Virus record (IMG/VR): IMGVR_UViG_3300047174_000168
Span: 1-39,826 of that record
DNA length: 39,826 nucleotides
DNA from: a virus
Reading direction: 5' to 3' (one strand)
A program made the position numbers and the translations under genes. This document shows, piece after piece, positions 6,155-12,962 of the stretch. The notes under the pieces were generated by a model. It saw nothing but the letters and a program-made list of their open reading frames with translations. It had not been told where the DNA came from and ran no database searches. Numbering within the stretch: position 1 is the stretch's first letter; every line of letters starts with the position of its first letter.

Positions 6155-6390
6155 GAGGATGCTGCCGCTACTGCAAGTGCCACGGCGACTGCAAGACGGC
6201 CGAGGGCGACGAGTGCATGTGGCGCGATGCGAAGCAGGATTGCTGCACCAGCCCGGAGTGTCTGCGGGCGAGGCAGGCGGAGCGGGACGCCGAAGAGCGC
6301 CGCTACTGGGCCTGCCATAGAGCTTCAAGGGCCAAGCAACAAAAATCCAGATTGCCCCGGCACCGCCGGAGGAAAGGAACACCAGCATGA
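6151..6390 (+). CDS. Small Cys-rich zinc-binding phage protein
   Basis: 79 residues starting at an ATGA overlap. The first 37 residues carry ten Cys, including CCRYCKCHGDC, DECMW and CCTSPEC, the pattern of short phage proteins with a double zinc knuckle. The second half is charged and basic with Arg/Lys clusters, suggesting nucleic-acid contact. No enzymatic motif. Its function is unknown. Confidence 0.65.
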   Translation: MRGCCRYCKCHGDCKTAEGDECMWRDAKQDCCTSPECLRARQAERDAEERRYWACHRASRAKQQKSRLPRHRRRKGTPA

Positions 6391-6770
6391 GCACGAACCT
6401 GATGGGAGTGGAAAGCGCATGGGTGCGTTGCAGCGGAGGTTGCAGCGCCTACCTGAGATCGCCGGGATACTGCGCGCTGTGCAGCCAGTTGCTCGCGGTG
6501 GATTCACCTGACGGATCGGCGCGCAGGCCCGCACTCGCCGGCGCGACGATCGGCGATGCGATGCGGCGGTTTGTGCCGCTTAGTGCCAGCTTGATCCGTC
6601 GACCGGCCCAGCCGCGTGTGGATGCAGGCGTTGGCCCTTTCCAGTCGCGCTTCTCTCGCGCGGACAAGCTGTTCTATGCGCTGGTCGCCGTGGTGATGGT
6701 GCTGTGCTGCGGGCTGTCGCTGTGCTACGGCATGGTGCTCGATGGGTCGTTGGAGTCGCTGGCGCGGTGA
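6387..6770 (+). CDS. Small zinc-ribbon protein with C-terminal membrane helix
   Basis: 127 residues. An N-terminal zinc-ribbon-like part (CSGGC...CALC, residues about 15-32) is followed by a polar linker and one strong membrane helix near the C terminus (FYALVAVVMVLCCGLSLCYGMV, interrupted at the start by Lys-Leu). That arrangement would place a metal-binding domain on one face of the membrane. It overlaps both neighbours by 4 bases or fewer. Role unknown. Confidence 0.55.
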   Translation: MSTNLMGVESAWVRCSGGCSAYLRSPGYCALCSQLLAVDSPDGSARRPALAGATIGDAMRRFVPLSASLIRRPAQPRVDAGVGPFQSRFSRADKLFYALVAVVMVLCCGLSLCYGMVLDGSLESLAR

Positions 6771-6862
6771 TGACCCGGCGACAGTTGTGGGACCGGCTTT
6801 GGACGCTGCTGGCAGTGGCGGCGTTCGCGGCGGTCTGCGTGTGGTTCGAGATGCACAAGTAA
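6770..6862 (+). CDS. 30-residue single-helix membrane peptide
   Basis: Starts at the ATG that shares bases with the previous stop (a GTG three bases earlier is also possible). After basic MTRRQLW it is a membrane helix, LLAVAAFAAVCVWF, ending EMHK. Its position in a chain of overlapping genes supports translation. Too short to assign. Confidence 0.5.
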   Translation: MTRRQLWDRLWTLLAVAAFAAVCVWFEMHK

Positions 6863-6868
6863 TTACTT
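6857..6868. promoter_or_regulatory. Perfect 12-bp palindrome
   Basis: AAGTAATTACTT overlaps the stop codon of the 30-residue gene and lies 27 bases upstream of the next start. It is one of the few AT-rich patches in the early operon. It may be an operator or simply chance. Confidence 0.25.
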
Positions 6869-6894
6869 CAATCAATCGAAAAGGGAGATAGGTC

Positions 6895-7128
6895 ATGGCA
6901 GATGTTCGCGGCAAGTTCAAGGTAACTAAGATCACCAGGAATTACTACAACCTAGAGGATGCCGAGATCGCCTTGTCGGCTGTTTACTCGCAGAATCCGG
7001 AGGATCAATCCTATTCTGCAGCCACGCCTTCAGCGAATATCACGATGTCAGTCAGCAATCCCGCCGCCGTCGAAAAGCTCGCGCTGGGTAAGTCGTTCTA
7101 TGTCGACTTCACAGCAATCGACGAATAA
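6895..7128 (+). CDS. Conserved phage protein of unknown function
   Basis: 77 residues, start backed by GGGAG 8 bases upstream. Its pattern (KFKV..ITR, then a beta-rich run, TPSANITMSVSNPAAVEKL and a final GKSFYVDFTA) is that of a small family common in early regions of temperate phages, where the closing 'FYVDF' is typical. No catalytic residues are visible. Predicted all-beta. Function is not known to me. Confidence 0.65.
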   Translation: MADVRGKFKVTKITRNYYNLEDAEIALSAVYSQNPEDQSYSAATPSANITMSVSNPAAVEKLALGKSFYVDFTAIDE

Positions 7129-7179
7129 ATAAACGAGTCGTCAGAGATCGATCGAAGCGGCAAGAGACGGGAGGGCTGT

Positions 7180-7550
7180 ATGGACAATGAACCGATCCAG
7201 ATAAACATCGGCAACGCCTGCGACGGCGCGCTGATCGAGGCGTCCGGCTCGTGCAGCTGGGCAAGTGCCTGCGCAACATCATGGACCAGAACACGGAGGC
7301 ACGCGCCAAGCGGGAGATACGCCTGGTGCTGAAGCTGCACCCGAAAGACGACCGAGTCCAGATCAACATGGAGTTTACCTGCGAGTCCAAGCTGGCACCG
7401 CTGATGCCGGCGAACTCCCGCATGTTCGTCGGTCGCGGCGCGGATGGCGCGCTGTATGCCCTGGCCGAAGACCCGCGCCAGATGAACATCTTTACGCCGC
7501 CGAAGCCGATCGAGGCTCCGCCGGTGATCCAGTTCACCAGCGCGAAGTAA
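7180..7550 (+). pseudogene. Conserved early phage protein ('replication terminator'-like) with frameshift
   Basis: The ATG at 7180 has GGGAGG 5 bases upstream and begins MDNEPIQINIGNACDGALIEA, which is how members of this phage family start (Ile/Asn-rich strand, then a GAL helix). Near 7240 the family pattern continues in the frame one base behind, from VQLGKCLRNIMDQN through REIRLVLKLHPKDD and ESKLAPLMPA to the stop at 7550. The upstream frame would end soon after the jump. Relative to an intact gene one base is missing. Either a real mutation, a sequencing error, or a recoding site. The alternative start is GTG 7251, which would remove the conserved N terminus. Confidence 0.6.
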
Positions 7551-7611
7551 GCGCCGGACCGTTGCGCACCCAAACACGTTTGCCCCGCAAACAGAGAGAG
7601 CAGGCACGAAG

Positions 7612-8370
7612 ATGATGACCAAGATCTATGCAGCGGTGGAGAGCTTTATCGACCGCGTCAAGCCGCAGCCGCTTACCGTCGAGGTGGAAGGCGAACACTA
7701 CAAGGTACAACCCGGGCAGCACGGCCTCGCGGTAGGCGACCACATCCGCAAGCCTGCACCCATCGTCAAGCACACGCTGGAGTTGCAGACGCTGACAGGC
7801 TTCGTCGCGGCGTACAAGGCGAAGATCGACAACTTTCCCGACACCGTCGCCGTTCATGTGATCGACCATAGGAGCGTCGCGCTACGGTCGCTTGAGGCCG
7901 ATGAGTTTGGCCGTCGGCATTCGTATCTGTTCAGCGTGAATGGCGAGCAGAATCCTTTCCGGTTCGACCAGTACATGATCCCGGAGGACTTCCTGATCGC
8001 GCTGCAGAGCGGCTTTCTGCCGACGGACGATGTGATCAAGCTGCAGCGGCTGGCGAGCTCCCTGACCAGCGAGAGCAGCGTGGGCGTGCAGGACGATGGC
8101 CTGTCGCAGACCATCACGGTGAGGCAGGGCGCGGTGACGCGGCAGAGCATCGATCTGCCGCCACGCATCAGGTTGTTCGCGTACCGGACCTTCCGCGAGA
8201 TCAGCCCGGTGGAGAGCGAGTTTATGGTGCGGCTGCAAGGCGAGCCGGGCAAGCTGCCGAAGATCGCTCTGCCGGAGGTGGACGCCGGGCGGTGGAAGCT
8301 CGACACGATGACGCTGATTGCGCGGTGGCTTACCGACAACCTGCCGGATGGGGCAATCGTAATCGCCTGA
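7612..8370 (+). CDS. DUF2303-like phage protein (YfdQ type)
   Basis: 252 residues (start ATG 7612; a second ATG follows at once). The overall pattern fits the DUF2303 family: an N-terminal region, then HTLELQTLTGFVAAYKA, a strand VAVHVIDHRSVAL, a FRFDQ...PEDFLIALQ segment, and a C-terminal half with an R-x-R-L-F-AYRTF strand. These are conserved in early regions of siphoviruses, often beside the gene type found just upstream here. The biochemical role is not known. Likely cytoplasmic. Confidence 0.55.
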   Translation: MMTKIYAAVESFIDRVKPQPLTVEVEGEHYKVQPGQHGLAVGDHIRKPAPIVKHTLELQTLTGFVAAYKAKIDNFPDTVAVHVIDHRSVALRSLEADEFGRRHSYLFSVNGEQNPFRFDQYMIPEDFLIALQSGFLPTDDVIKLQRLASSLTSESSVGVQDDGLSQTITVRQGAVTRQSIDLPPRIRLFAYRTFREISPVESEFMVRLQGEPGKLPKIALPEVDAGRWKLDTMTLIARWLTDNLPDGAIVIA

Positions 8371-8408
8371 TCGGAACCTACCCATAACCGAACGCCCGGA
8401 GCTACAAG

Positions 8409-8849
8409 ATGCCGAAGCCAATCGAGTACGTAATCGCCGCGCTGACTGCGTGGCGCGAAGACCGCAGCGCAAGCACGCGGGGGATGACAGCCGTCCTCTG
8501 CGTGTTGCGCAACCGGGTAGCGAAGCATGGCAGCGACTATTACCGAGAGTGTACGAAGCCGTGGGCGTTCTCTTCCATCACGGCGCATGGCGACTCTCAA
8601 CTTTCGCTGTGGCCCGCTGAGGACGATCCAACCTGGGTGAACGCTCAGCAGCTTGCGCAGGGCGTGATCGATGGGACGATTGCGGACATCACCGGCGGCT
8701 CGACGCTGTACTACGCGCCCGCGTCGATACCAGCCGCAGCCACCATCGATGCAGGCGGCAAGACGATCAACTGGCCGGTGAACTGGAATAAGGATGCGGT
8801 GCGGTTCTTTGGCTGGATCGGCGACCAGGTGTACTTCGTCGAGCTGTAA
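8409..8849 (+). CDS. SleB-like cell wall hydrolase, candidate endolysin
   Basis: 146 residues. The sequence AALTAWREDRSASTRGMTAVLCVLRNRV matches the helix that carries the catalytic Glu in SleB-type lytic transglycosylases (Glu17 here), and the later segments AFSSI, AQGVIDGTIADITGGSTLYY and the C-terminal region fit the same fold. It would cleave peptidoglycan. No signal peptide is visible, so it would need a holin or similar to cross the membrane. It is in the early operon, far from the head and tail genes where an endolysin is usual. Confidence 0.75.
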   Translation: MPKPIEYVIAALTAWREDRSASTRGMTAVLCVLRNRVAKHGSDYYRECTKPWAFSSITAHGDSQLSLWPAEDDPTWVNAQQLAQGVIDGTIADITGGSTLYYAPASIPAAATIDAGGKTINWPVNWNKDAVRFFGWIGDQVYFVEL

Positions 8850-8865
8850 ACGGATCGGCTGGGAA

Positions 8866-8896
8866 TGTTCCACGTAGAAACTTTTGTTCCACGCAG
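8866..8896. promoter_or_regulatory. parS-like repeats in a short intergenic gap
   Basis: TGTTCCACGTAGAAAC at 8866-8881 matches the widespread chromosomal parS form TGTTCCACGTGGAACA at 13 of 16 positions. A second half copy, TGTTCCACGCAG, follows at 8885-8896, so GTTCCACGYAG repeats with a 19-base step. It is non-coding DNA between the hydrolase gene and a small gene. A ParB binding site is one idea; an operator or promoter element is another. Confidence 0.3.
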
Positions 8897-8908
8897 CGAG
8901 CGCCGTGA

Positions 8909-9064
8909 ATGAGATACAAGCCGAAGAGTACGAAGTGCAGCAACCCGGAGTGTACCCGCGAGCGTCGCTGCGGCCAGCGTCTGTGCCGCCGCTGCCACGC
9001 GGAGTACATGAAGGTGTGGCGCAGAGAGCATGTGTACGTGAAGCGGAGCGACGCGAAGGCATGA
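8909..9064 (+). CDS. Small zinc-finger-like protein
   Basis: 51 residues. Two Cys pairs, C-x4-C (KCSNPEC) and C-x4-C-x2-C (CGQRLCRRCH), lie in a basic protein (MRYKPKSTK...), typical of small phage zinc ribbons that bind nucleic acid. The stop overlaps the next start as ATGA. It is short and I do not recognise the family. Confidence 0.5.
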   Translation: MRYKPKSTKCSNPECTRERRCGQRLCRRCHAEYMKVWRREHVYVKRSDAKA

Positions 9065-9477
9065 GGCCGAAGAAGAAGATACTGCTCTACTGCCGGGATG
9101 CGAAGCAGACCAGCGTGCTGTGCTTCCTGCTGCGCAACTGGGGATACGCGGTTACGGCTGTGTCGCGCATCGGTGCCGCGCTGGAGCTGTTGGAGGCGGG
9201 CGACTGGTTCCATGGGGTGCTGCTGTTTGCCGATGCGAGCGATGTGAAGCATGCGACCTTCGCCGTGTGCGCGACGGAGATTGAAAAGCTGCAAGGCAAG
9301 CGTGGCGATGCTCTGCGGCTGTGCGTCTCGGGAGCGGAGACGCCGGTGAGCTTTCTGCCTACGATCTTCCGTCTGGACGTGCAGTGCCATCTGTGGCTTC
9401 GCGAAGGTGTGCGGTTGATGGTAGGCCGCAAGCGTGGCCCGCGAAAGCGCATGGACCTGTTGGAGAAGGCCGCATGA
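9061..9477 (+). CDS. Degenerate response-regulator receiver-like protein
   Basis: 138 residues from ATG 9061. The first 60 residues follow a CheY fold: strand KKKILLYC, helix, LLRNWGYAVTAVS, then GAALELLEAGDWFHGVLLF. At the place of the acidic pair after strand 1 stand Cys11-Arg12, and where the phosphorylated Asp should end strand 3 stands Phe56. It therefore cannot be phosphorylated in the usual way. It is a receiver fold with a basic C terminus (GRKRGPRKRM) but no output domain. A decoy or stable binding partner of a host histidine kinase or a DNA-associated protein is plausible. Overlaps the next gene by 4 bases. Confidence 0.6.
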   Translation: MRPKKKILLYCRDAKQTSVLCFLLRNWGYAVTAVSRIGAALELLEAGDWFHGVLLFADASDVKHATFAVCATEIEKLQGKRGDALRLCVSGAETPVSFLPTIFRLDVQCHLWLREGVRLMVGRKRGPRKRMDLLEKAA

Positions 9478-9902
9478 CGCTGAACAAAAAGAGTCGTGCA
9501 ATCGTTCGCGAGATGTTCGGCGGAAGGTGTGCCTACTGCGGCGCACCACTTGGTGAAAGATGGCACGCGGACCACGTTGAAGCGGTTATCCGTATCAGCA
9601 AATGGCAGCCGCCCACGGCGGAAAGAGACGGCAGGTTCGTATTCACGGGGAAGATGCATCAGCCGGCGAACGACCGTATCGAAAACTTTTTCCCAGCCTG
9701 CGGTCCTTGCAATATCGACAAGGGTTGCATGGCGCTGGAAGACTGGCGCGGTTGGCTGAACGAGCGAATTGTCGATGGCCTGCGCCGTAACTCCTCTACG
9801 TTCCGCCACGCAGAACGGTTTGGCCGCGTAACGATCAATCCGGAGCCGCTGGTATTTCACTTCGAGAGGTATCTTCGCGCCGAAGCGGCGGTGAGCGCAT
9901 GA
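9474..9902 (+). CDS. HNH endonuclease-like protein
   Basis: 142 residues. The pattern CAYC (Cys19, Cys22), HADHVEAV (Asp33-His34) and ENFFPACGPCN (Asn71, Cys76, Cys79, Asn80) is a complete HNH fold with two zinc-binding Cys pairs. It could be a nickase or nuclease helping recombination or packaging, or a stand-alone homing-type HNH. An insert of about 30 residues separates the DH motif from the Asn-Cys motif. It overlaps both neighbours by 4 bases. Confidence 0.8.
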   Translation: MTLNKKSRAIVREMFGGRCAYCGAPLGERWHADHVEAVIRISKWQPPTAERDGRFVFTGKMHQPANDRIENFFPACGPCNIDKGCMALEDWRGWLNERIVDGLRRNSSTFRHAERFGRVTINPEPLVFHFERYLRAEAAVSA

Positions 9903-10288
9903 GCGAGTCTCCTGCTGTGCCGGTTTACAGGATGCCGAGCGTGCGGTGCCTGGCGTGCGAGCTGCGCCAGTTCACTAAAGACAAATGCAGCCGGTGCGGG
10001 AGAGCGTTGCCGAAGCTTGATCTGCCGAAGGTCGTCATCCGCGAGGTCGAGGCGGTCAAGTCTCGCGTTGAGTACATCCACCCTGCGCCCGGCGCGTTTA
10101 CGGTCTTCGCCGATCCACTGCCAAAGATTGCTGAGTTGGAGGCTCTTTACGTTCGCGAAGCACTCCGGCGATGCAATGGCGACGTCGTCTTAGCCGCACG
10201 CCTGATGGGTATGGGGAAGACGACGCTCTACCGGAAGCTGAAAGACATCCTGGCGACCGAGAAGGCTACCGAGGCGGTGAGCGCGTGA
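9899..10288 (+). CDS. Zinc-ribbon protein with Fis-type HTH
   Basis: 129 residues. An N-terminal zinc ribbon (CLAC...CSRC, residues about 18-34) is followed by a linker and a C-terminal Fis-family HTH (REALRRCNGDVVLAARLMGMGKTTLYRKLKD), as found at the end of NtrC-type activators. No AAA+ domain lies between them. It should bind DNA, and could regulate early or late phage genes or act as a small architectural protein. A combination of zinc ribbon and Fis HTH in one small phage protein is uncommon. Overlaps the next gene as GTGA. Confidence 0.7.
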   Translation: MSESPAVPVYRMPSVRCLACELRQFTKDKCSRCGRALPKLDLPKVVIREVEAVKSRVEYIHPAPGAFTVFADPLPKIAELEALYVREALRRCNGDVVLAARLMGMGKTTLYRKLKDILATEKATEAVSA

Positions 10289-10491
10289 GCGATTCCTTGG
10301 TGGAGACTATCTCGCGGCTGTGGGCCGTGTGGTGCGTGGTGTGCGGCGTAGCGGGGCTGTGGGTGGCTGCGGCGGTGGGCTTCGTGGCTGGGCTCGGTAT
10401 CTGGAATTACTTCGTGATCGAGCGCCCGCGCAGGCGGTTGATCGCCCACATGGAGAAGCAAGCGTCCAGCGAGACGAGGGGAGACTTATGA
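10285..10491 (+). CDS. Small membrane protein
   Basis: 68 residues from a GTG that overlaps the previous stop. One long or two short hydrophobic helices (about residues 12-45: AVWCVVCGVAGLWVAAAVGFVAG...) are followed by a basic cytoplasmic tail (ERPRRRLIAH). It could be a holin, but nothing beyond size and topology supports that. Confidence 0.5.
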   Translation: MSDSLVETISRLWAVWCVVCGVAGLWVAAAVGFVAGLGIWNYFVIERPRRRLIAHMEKQASSETRGDL

Positions 10492-10754
10492 GCAGAATCT
10501 TTAAATATCGGGTTCCGTTGGTCTTTGGTCAACCGATTCAACTTCCCGATCATTGGCTTCACTTCGGCCTCGACCCTGCTGGCGATATGTGCCTTTGGTG
10601 TGAGGTGGACCCAGAAAAACCGGTCGATCTGATCAATTACTATCTCGTCGCAACCGGTGATGAGTTTCCAGAAGATGGTTGGGCGCGTTATGTCGGCACG
10701 GTGCTATCTCAACCTTTTGTCTGGCACCTATTTGAGTCGGCGGTGACGGCATGA
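10488..10754 (+). CDS. DUF7352-like phage protein
   Basis: 88 residues from ATG 10488. It shows the pattern of a small beta-rich phage family: IFKYRVP at the start, a HWLHFGLDP strand, MCLWCEVDPEKP, ATGDEFP and the closing YVGTV...PFVWHLFE. Members occur across phages of many hosts with no known function. Overlaps the DUF5131 gene by 4 bases. Confidence 0.65.
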   Translation: MSRIFKYRVPLVFGQPIQLPDHWLHFGLDPAGDMCLWCEVDPEKPVDLINYYLVATGDEFPEDGWARYVGTVLSQPFVWHLFESAVTA

Positions 10755-11905
10755 GCACGAAGACCGGCATCGAGTGGACGGATGCGACCTGGAACCCGAT
10801 TCGCGGGTGCAGCCGCGTGAGCGAGGGTTGCCGCAACTGCTATGCGGAGGCGGTGGCGAACCGCTTCTGCGGGCCGGGCAGTCCGTACGAAGGTGTTGTG
10901 CAGATCGACGCGATGGGCAAAGGTCTGGGCAAGTGGAATGGCGAGATCAAGTTTGTCGAGAAGCGCCTGCTGGACCCGCTGCGCTGGAAGAAGCCACAAC
11001 GCATCTTCGTGAACTCGATGAGCGATCTCTTCCACCCGAACGTGACGGACGAGATGATCGACAAGATGTTCGCCGTGATGGCGCTGTGCCCGCAGCATAC
11101 GTTTCAAGTGCTGACGAAGCGGCCGGAACGGATGCTGGCGTGGTTCACGGACCACTATCGACAGTTCTCGCCAGGGGCGCGCGAGCTAGTCCACACGTAT
11201 GTAAAGCACATACCCGGTTACGACGGCGAACACCCTAAGTGGATGAGGAGAGCTATCCATGCGATGGATGTTTGGCCGCTCCCGAACGTGCAGCTCGGTG
11301 TCTCGGTGGAGAACCAGCCGACGGCGGATGCGCGGATTCCGCTGCTACTCCAGACACCGGCGTCGGTACGGTTCATCTCTGCGGAGCCGTTTCTGGGCAG
11401 TATTGATCTCGAAAGTAGCCTTGGAGGTACACGGTGGATCGGAGGTCAGCGCGGATGTGCGGGTGAGCATCACGGGCGCGGCACACCTGAGTGCCCTCGA
11501 ACGCTTCACCACCATCACGACGACAGATGCGCGCCTGGTCTCGACTGGGTGATCGTTGGCGGCGAGAGTGGGCCTGGCGCGCGGCCGATGCATCCCGATT
11601 GGGCTCGCAGCCTGCGCGACCAGTGCGTCGCCGCTTGGGTGCCGTTCTTTTTTAAACAGTGGGGCGAGTGGATCGACGGTCTGAGCGCCTCGCAGTGCGT
11701 GTTTCGCGACGGAGGAACCGGAATGCCGATGGATGCGGAGTACGCCACTGTCGGATATGAGCCTGGTCTTGGATTTATGTCCTGCGCTGACGACCACATC
11801 GCCGAAGAAGCTTATGGATTCCTCATGTACCGCGTGGGCAAGAAAGCCGCTGGCCGCCTGCTCGACGGGCGCGAGTGGAATGAGATGCCGGAGGTTGCGC
11901 GATGA
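10751..11905 (+). CDS. DUF5131 (phage Gp37/Gp68) family protein
   Basis: 384 residues. The opening TGIEWTDATWNPIRGCSRV..GCRNCYAE is the hallmark of this family, with Cys residues spaced C-x6-C-x2-C; the later segments IFVNSMSDLFHP, FQVLTKRPERM, VSVENQ, DWVIVGGESGPGARP and VPFFFKQWGEW also match. The Cys cluster and barrel-like repeats suggest a metal or Fe-S centre related to radical SAM proteins, but the reaction is unknown. An extra segment of about 45 residues rich in Cys and His (containing HHHHDD and three Cys) sits just before DWVIVGG. Start overlaps the preceding stop by 4 bases. Confidence 0.85.
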   Translation: MSTKTGIEWTDATWNPIRGCSRVSEGCRNCYAEAVANRFCGPGSPYEGVVQIDAMGKGLGKWNGEIKFVEKRLLDPLRWKKPQRIFVNSMSDLFHPNVTDEMIDKMFAVMALCPQHTFQVLTKRPERMLAWFTDHYRQFSPGARELVHTYVKHIPGYDGEHPKWMRRAIHAMDVWPLPNVQLGVSVENQPTADARIPLLLQTPASVRFISAEPFLGSIDLESSLGGTRWIGGQRGCAGEHHGRGTPECPRTLHHHHDDRCAPGLDWVIVGGESGPGARPMHPDWARSLRDQCVAAWVPFFFKQWGEWIDGLSASQCVFRDGGTGMPMDAEYATVGYEPGLGFMSCADDHIAEEAYGFLMYRVGKKAAGRLLDGREWNEMPEVAR

Positions 11906-12174
11906 GGATCACCGTGATGCAGGTGGAGTGCGATCTTTGCGACACGCTGTCGTCGACCTTCGACATGGCGCTGATGTCGCTTTCGGACGTAATTGGCCTT
12001 CTCAGAGAGAAGGGCTGGTATCGCGCAAGGGGATCGTGCCAGGACCTCTGCCCTGAGTGCAACCGCAAACGCGCATCGAGGCGGATCTGCAGCACCGCCG
12101 GCGCCGTGGTTGTTGAGGAGCGACGCGATTCATCTTCGCGTTCTGACGCAACTTCAACCGGAGTGAGACGGTAG
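11902..12174 (+). CDS. Small zinc-binding protein
   Basis: 90 residues. Two Cys pairs, CDLC (about residue 10) and C-x3-C-x2-C (CQDLCPEC, about 46-53), are separated by about 35 residues, which fits a rubredoxin-like or zinc-ribbon knuckle. The C-terminal 35 residues are polar and basic. Overlaps the DUF5131 stop by 4 bases. No family recognised. Confidence 0.5.
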   Translation: MRITVMQVECDLCDTLSSTFDMALMSLSDVIGLLREKGWYRARGSCQDLCPECNRKRASRRICSTAGAVVVEERRDSSSRSDATSTGVRR

Positions 12175-12194
12175 CGGATGCATAGTGGGTGTCT

Positions 12195-12368
12195 ATGAGC
12201 AAGACGCGTTGGTGGACGTGCGGGTGCGGCAGAAAGAACGCTTCGCGCGGGCCGGGCAGGCCGAAGTGCGAAGGGTGTGGCAAGGATGCGAAGTTCACCG
12301 TCGCCGTGCCAACGGGGCAGGCGGGATTCAGTTTTATGAAGGAGAAGAGTGATGGAAAACACGTTTGA
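12195..12368 (+). CDS. Short zinc-ribbon protein
   Basis: 57 residues: MSKTRWWTCGCGRKN..CEGCGKDAKF is a two-pair Cys ribbon in a basic protein. Its stop overlaps the next start by 17 bases. Another member of the set of small zinc ribbons in this operon. Confidence 0.5.
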   Translation: MSKTRWWTCGCGRKNASRGPGRPKCEGCGKDAKFTVAVPTGQAGFSFMKEKSDGKHV

Positions 12369-12687
12369 ATCATGGGCGCTGGTGGAGCTGATGGGGCACC
12401 AGCGAATCGTAGGCAAGGTATCCGAGACGGAGATCGCTGGCGCAAAGCTGCTGCGCGTCGACGTTCCGAAGACTGGCGATGCGCAGGCGATCACCAAGTA
12501 TTTCGGGCCTTCCGCGATCTACTGCATCACGCCGGTTGAAGAAGATACCGCGCGCGTGATGGCGAAGCAGATCGAGACGGCGCCGGTGAGCGTGTGGGAT
12601 GCGCGAAGGATCAAGGCTGAGGTGCCTTCGCTTACGGGCAGACTCTATGAGCCGAACGATCATAACTTCGACGACGAAGATTTGTAG
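12352..12687 (+). CDS. Conserved phage protein of unknown function
   Basis: 111 residues. The sequence FESWALVELMGHQRIVGKV...LLRVDVP...ITKYFGPSAIYCITPVEEDTARVMA follows a family of about 110-residue proteins common in early regions of temperate phages of soil bacteria. Mostly beta in the first two thirds, with an acidic C terminus. It has sometimes been labelled an acetyltransferase, but I see no acetyl-CoA motif. Function unknown. Confidence 0.6.
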   Translation: MENTFESWALVELMGHQRIVGKVSETEIAGAKLLRVDVPKTGDAQAITKYFGPSAIYCITPVEEDTARVMAKQIETAPVSVWDARRIKAEVPSLTGRLYEPNDHNFDDEDL

Positions 12688-12689
12688 CG

Positions 12690-12962
12690 ATGGCGACGCG
12701 TAAGTGGGATCTGACGAGCACGAACTCGCTGAGCGCGGCGGCGGAGTGGATGCGCAAGAGCGCCGGCGCGCACCTAGTGCTGGTGGTGCGCGCGGAGGAC
12801 TTCGCCTTTGCGGTGGATGGCGCGATCTCGCCGAAGTCCGCCGCGGCGATGGTGGAATCCATGCTGGGCGAGATGGCCGAACGGCTGAACGCCACGCGCG
12901 TCGCAGCTCGCGAGGAGTTGAGGAAGAAGCAGGATTTGAAAGGGGTGTTCGATGGAAGGTGA
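12690..12962 (+). CDS. Hypothetical phage protein
   Basis: 90 residues, start 2 bases after the previous stop, end overlapping the MazG-like gene by 11 bases. A predicted helix-strand-helix (NSLSAAAEWM, HLVLVVRAEDFAFAVDG, then a long helix to the C terminus with ELRKKQDLK). No motif. Probably cytoplasmic. Confidence 0.5.
   Translation: MATRKWDLTSTNSLSAAAEWMRKSAGAHLVLVVRAEDFAFAVDGAISPKSAAAMVESMLGEMAERLNATRVAAREELRKKQDLKGVFDGR

Noticed and set aside
7854-9062. 402-residue frame on the - strand
   Set aside because: Covers DUF2303, the hydrolase and the receiver-like gene in reverse; composition is typical of antisense frames.
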